DNA of 64,000 nt from Tribonema minus. Taxonomy: Eukaryota > Sar > Xanthophyceae > Tribonematales > Tribonemataceae. The DNA is taken from contig JAFCMP010000030.1 in assembly GCA_017506865.1 (NCBI GenBank), positions 1-64,000 of the forward strand, given 5' to 3'. Below, one piece after another: positions 60,331 through 64,000 of the stretch. The first letter of the stretch is position 1. Each line of letters opens with the position of its first letter. The notes below the pieces were generated by a model. It made no database searches and was not told the origin of the DNA. It saw only the letters and a program-made list of their open reading frames with translations. Made by a program: the position numbers and the translations under genes.

Positions 60331-60427
60331 CACATGTGGATTCTGGTAGCAGGCTGGGGCGTGGACATCTAAGTACCACCTGGGCTTGTGCGCGCGCGCC
60401 GGCGCCCTAAACGAGAATCACAAAAAA
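60331..60427 (+). mobile_element. Diverged retroelement 3' tail
   Basis: ACATGTGGATTCTGGTAGCA, an AGGCTGG block, CACCTGGGCTT, GGCGCCCTAAACGAGAATCA and a final A-run follow the tail layout of the retroelement. It lies directly upstream of the longer copy and in the same orientation. A perfect 20-bp palindrome (60470-60489, TGTGTATGCTAGCATACACA) separates the two. Confidence 0.6.
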
Positions 60428-60539
60428 GTATACTATCATGTCATGATTCATATGATGGTAGTGAGTGTTTGTGTATGCTAGCATACACAGCCTGGAAGCT
60501 CTCAGCAGGGAAGGCGTGTACAAGCCCGATACCCATTAA

Positions 60540-61562
60540 AATAAGGTGGAGGCGGACCTGCAACAGCTGCCGCAGGGCACGCAACGCACGCAAGCACTTG
60601 CTCGATTCCGGTCGCAGCGCCACATGCACTCGATCGGCATGGCATTCCTCAACGAGCCCATGTACTCCACAACGGCTTCGTTCGATGGCCTATCCTGGCA
60701 GCTGGCCGTCAAACGCGCCATCGGAGTAGAGGAGCAGACGGCAGGCTGCAAGCTGTGCGGGAAGTCGCCGGGCGGCACCCTGCATGCACGGCTGTGTCAA
60801 GCGCCACGCGTCAAGGCGCACGACACCATCGTCCACAATAGCGTCAAGAGGGCCACGCAGCGCATCCTGCGGCAATACCTCAAAACGGGACTGGTGGACG
60901 AGGACTACACGCCGTTTCTGGGGTCCGCCGGGCCGCCGGGGAGTCGCAGGATGGACATCGTGCTGCCTGCCGACGCCTTCCCGGTGACCGGCTACGACGA
61001 CCCGACACGCCACCTACCGCTCATGGTGGACGTTACCTGCTTCGAGGCACAGGTGGCGTCGCGGGCGGCGAAGACTGCAGCAGACCCCGAGCGATGCTGC
61101 CGCGACCAAGAGGCCGCCAAGACTACCCACTATTCTGGTCATTATGATCAGAATTGCTACAAACTTGCCACTTTGGCAATAGGGTCATTTGGCAGCATCG
61201 GGGAGCAGGGGCGGAAGCTGCTGGAGGCTGTGGCGACGGAGTATGCCAGCAGGATGTCAGTGCCCGGAGGAGCGCGCCCTGAAGCTCTCAAGGGCATCGC
61301 CCTGGCGCGCTTACGCTCGGCACTGTCGGCAGCGCTCCACATGGCGTACTCTGGCCGTGTCATGACACACATGGCAGAATCCAGGGGGGGGGGGCACATG
61401 GAGGAGGACGTAGGGGAGGACCCCGAGATGCCATTTGGCGGCGGCGGCGTTTGAGTGGTTGTCGTTGCGACACTTTCAGACTGTCATACGACATGTAGAT
61501 TCCTTACAGCTAGATGCCAATCATCTGGGCTTTTTCGCGCCCTGAGCGAGAATTAATAAAAA
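60540..61562 (+). mobile_element. 5'-truncated non-LTR retroelement with zinc finger and endonuclease
   Basis: An open frame from the truncation point (stop at 60537, first GTG at 60546, no ATG start) to a TGA at 61454 encodes about 302 residues. A C-x2-C-x8-H-x3-C knuckle (68, 71, 80, 84) is followed by a restriction-like endonuclease signature: R135-M-D137, V161-D162-V-T, K192-T-T-H-Y196. This order of CCHC then PD-(D/E)XK nuclease is that of the C-terminus of R2/CRE/NeSL-type elements. The reverse transcriptase part is missing, so this is a dead 5'-truncated copy. The tail to about 61562 ends in AATTAATAAAAA and is nearly identical to the subtelomeric copy. Confidence 0.85.
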
Positions 61563-63009
61563 GTACGTTTCCTGCCTGCACTTCAGCTTGAAGTTTGTCC
61601 TGTTGCCCTCTTGCATGCCCGCCCCCATTGCCTTAAGTGCGGAATCACGGAATCACAAACGCCGAATGGCGCAAGTCAGCTGCTGTTCTGCCACTGTCAT
61701 GGCAGCTTGTGTGGCAGGCTACATAGTGTGACAAATAACTGGAACACTTGTAATCTACGTGCCGAAAATTCAATCATATTGCCACAACCATGATGATGTT
61801 ACAACGTGACCTTTGAAATTGCGATTACACCTAAATATGATGTGAGCCACAACCATTATAAATCATTCGGAATCGTGATATGGCAATTGCTTAAATTGCC
61901 GCAGAAGGCTTGAGAGCAGCTGCAAACATTGAATGCAGAGGTTGAGCTGCGCGCCTAGTTTTTCAACAGCAGCTTGAAGTTGAAGTTTGCCTGTTCACTA
62001 CACTAGTGGACTGGACTTGCTGTACAAATGAACGAGCTCCTAGAGCGGTTCACACCGCAACAAGCACGGACACTCCATTTCATCTGATGCACAATGGTTT
62101 TAACAATGTCTCGCTACCTCAAGTCTGGAAGTTACATACGTCTTAAATCTGTTTGTCTAATAGCTGTCAAACTTGGCTCTGAGATCGTTGCAACTGTAGT
62201 CTAAGGAGTAGAAGACAATGGATGGAAGGCAGCCGTGAGGTACATAGTCAAGTGCAGAACTGCCAGGCAATGCTTCGGTCGCTCTAGGGGTGGCTCCACG
62301 AAGACATGCCGAAAATATTTTCTCAGCGGCGGGTCCTCAAATTGCAGCGACCTTCATTCACTACCACGACACACCAGCAACCGGCGCAAGACAAGGTGCG
62401 CGTGTGTGACTTTCAATTGTAAAGCTATCTGCCACGCGTTGAAGTACCAGGCTGCACTGCGCCACCCACCCTGGGTCACACGTCGCTTCATTTTTAGGTT
62501 GGCCGTGTCCTCGGCATCGATTGCCTTGGAGAGCAGACGCCAGCGTTGAAGTGCAGATCATCCACTGCGCGCAACACACACACGGGGGTTGTGACTTTGC
62601 TTGCCTTGGTGCATACCGACGCAACGAGCCCAGTGCATCAATGTGCGGCAGAGCGCACCACAGCGCATACAGTACAGTAGTACTTCATTGTAAACAACGC
62701 AGCAGGATGGCCAAAGAAAGCAGATCTGATGGAACATCTCTGTTTGTACCACGCTTCAAGTGTCACCTGCCCTGGTGAACTACACGCCACCAGCCTTTGT
62801 TGTGCTTTAGCATGTACTCTGTTCGTGCAACATCAAGAATTTCACGTAAGTGAGAAACTGTTTCTTGCAACGAATCACCTGATTCCTCTCGATACAAATT
62901 GTCACATGAAGAGTTTGACCTGCCCATCCTTGCGCCGCTTCTGCTCACATACTACCTCTGTTGTCCACCGGCAATGTGCATTAACGCAGGCAGCTTCCAG
63001 TGTTTGATC
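61563..63009. other. Spacer with two possible minus-strand exons
   Basis: No recognised gene. On the minus strand, 62927-62763 (ATG frame, 54 codons, with LREILDVARTEYMLKHN) ends near a GTGACA donor-like site. The frame at 62557-62354, without ATG, reads protein-like (AIDAEDTANLKMKRRV, SAAWYFNAWQIALQ). They could be exons of one unrecognised gene, but I could not join them. Confidence 0.3.
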
Positions 63010-63462
63010 ATGTTCTCACACAAGGCGGCGTACTACTACCTGATGCTGGTGGCCATGGTGGCCGCAACGGCTGTCAGCGGAGCGGAGGTGCCGCTGGCCA
63101 GGTCGCTGAGGCGTGGCGATGACTGTCAGATTGGTAGCCTGAGTGGTGGCCATGTCTGCCAGGACGTCTCCACCTGCTGTGACGGTACAACGTCATGCTG
63201 CTGCGCCGACTGCAGCAGCTCTTCGTCGTACCAGACCGCAATCACCAGCGACACCGGCAGCAGCAGCACCATCCCCCCCAAATGCACTACTGCTCCCAGC
63301 AGCTTCCCGTCGGGTACGCAGATCTGTTGCTCCAACGACACTCAGACGGGCTACAAGATTCAGTGCTGTGCGGTGACGTCAAACAAGACGTCATGCCCCG
63401 CTTCCAGGTGCACCTCAACACAGCTTACCGACATTTGCAAAGCCACTGGCCCTTTCGTCTAG
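63010..63462 (+). CDS. Small secreted cysteine-rich protein
   Basis: This is an intronless frame of 150 aa. Residues 1 to about 24 form a signal peptide (charged start, YYYLMLVAMVAATAVSG core, cleavage before AEVP). A short proregion-like stretch ends in RSLRR (31-35). The mature part has 16 Cys (39, 50, 56, 57, 63-65, 68, 92, 106, 107, 119, 120, 129, 134, 143), including CC and CCC clusters, and a Ser/Thr-rich linker (69-90). Two N-glycosylation sequons, NDT (109) and NKT (125), are present. I do not recognise the family. The even Cys count suggests disulfides in an extracellular domain, while the clusters could also bind metal. The frame is open upstream of 63010 but the signal peptide fixes the start. 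A possible 5' UTR intron acceptor (AACGCAG) lies 21 bp upstream. Confidence 0.65.
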   Translation: MFSHKAAYYYLMLVAMVAATAVSGAEVPLARSLRRGDDCQIGSLSGGHVCQDVSTCCDGTTSCCCADCSSSSSYQTAITSDTGSSSTIPPKCTTAPSSFPSGTQICCSNDTQTGYKIQCCAVTSNKTSCPASRCTSTQLTDICKATGPFV

Positions 63463-64000
63463 ACTCTCGGAGAAGCCATGGCTCAGTCCAGTGATTCAGA
63501 ATCGGCCTGACTCTGACTCTCAGAGACAGTGCATTGAGCTCAGACAATCAATCCCGTCCAATATAATATATAGCATAAATACGAATCGACGATGCTGCCT
63601 TTCCGGGAATGACAATTGGCCGAAGCCTCAAGACTGAGGGTGAGACTTCCACCAACTTCAAGTTGTTGAACTTCAGAATCTGGCTCAGCAGCTGCGTAGT
63701 GTTTTCAACATATACAACTGCCCAACCACACACACAAAGCAACATAATACACGGTAAGCGGACACCATCCCGGTCAAATACTGCGCACGGACAGCTGTCC
63801 GCTTCCTTTTCATCTGTGCCACTGTAGCCCACATGCTCGCCGGTCGCTTCCGAGATGTTTCTCAGCATGCATCATATGATCATTGATCAGTAGTTGTTTG
63901 CATAGCGTTTCTCTGTTATGTATGATAGTGGTAGGCTACTAGCAGGCCAGACCGTCAGTGACTGTTGCGAACACTGATGGCATATGATATCAGATATTCT
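63463..64000. other. 3' flank, nothing recognised
   Basis: Downstream sequence of the cysteine-rich gene. It contains an AT-rich stretch (63559-63580) and short frames on both strands, none of them convincing. Confidence 0.5.

Noticed and set aside
1-64000. Dinoflagellate origin, suggested by the FVQP motif in APX
   Set aside because: Introns are almost all GT-AG without the AGG acceptor habit, genes alternate strands instead of forming one-way arrays, and the telomere is TTAGGG rather than TTTAGGG.
1-64000. tRNA, rRNA or CRISPR features
   Set aside because: No cloverleaf with A and B boxes, no rRNA-like conserved core and no regularly spaced short repeats with unique spacers were seen. A covariance-model scan was not possible.

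Overview
The window is one end of a eukaryotic chromosome. Positions 1-658 are a CCCTAA (TTAGGG-type) telomere read from the chromosome tip. The organism is very probably a photosynthetic protist with a complex (secondary, red-lineage) plastid, and a stramenopile alga is the best guess. The reasons are the dense GT-AG introns (9-18 exons in the larger genes, introns often 0.4-1.9 kb), the ascorbate peroxidase that begins with a signal peptide ending just before a Phe (the 'A-F' plastid-import signature), and strict alternation of gene strands (- + - + - +), a habit reported for brown algae. The lineage is an inference. No rRNA, tRNA, CRISPR array or bacterial-type operon was seen.

Layout: telomere (1-658); a gene-poor subtelomere (659-7365) with a stack of 5'-truncated retroelement ends in one orientation, one of them capped at its broken 5' end by telomeric repeats; glucose-6-phosphate dehydrogenase on the minus strand (21708 to 7366, 16 exons, 523 aa); 6-phosphogluconate dehydrogenase on the plus strand (22682-30235, 13 exons, 486 aa); a CCR4-NOT subunit 3 (NOT3/5) gene on minus (46716 to 31754, 18 exons, 832 aa); a plastid-targeted class I haem peroxidase of ascorbate peroxidase type on plus (48480-54810, 9 exons, 333 aa); signal peptidase complex subunit 2 on minus (59975 to 56259, 4 exons, 218 aa); a second, longer copy of the retroelement C-terminus (60540-61562); and a small secreted cysteine-rich protein on plus (63010-63462). 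All five multi-exon models were built by hand from splice sites. Each gives an intact frame through every junction and a normal family length.

How the genes relate: G6PD and 6PGDH catalyse the first and third steps of the oxidative pentose-phosphate pathway and are transcribed divergently from a gap of about 1 kb, so shared control of NADPH supply is plausible. The peroxidase uses reducing power to remove H2O2 in the plastid. NOT3 and the signal peptidase subunit are housekeeping genes with no evident link to these.

The most unusual material is non-coding. (1) There is a probable fossil chromosome end at 4130-4784. (2) More than 15 short telomere-like tracts lie in introns and spacers. (3) Exon edges, including their splice sites, have been tandemly copied into the neighbouring intron, most clearly in the peroxidase gene where the haem-pocket exon start is present three times. 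(4) A 230-bp inverted-repeat element in peroxidase intron 1 is flanked by an 18-bp duplication that carries the splice donor, as in an introner-type insertion. (5) A 9-mer, GTTGAAGTT, occurs far more often than chance and almost only on one strand.
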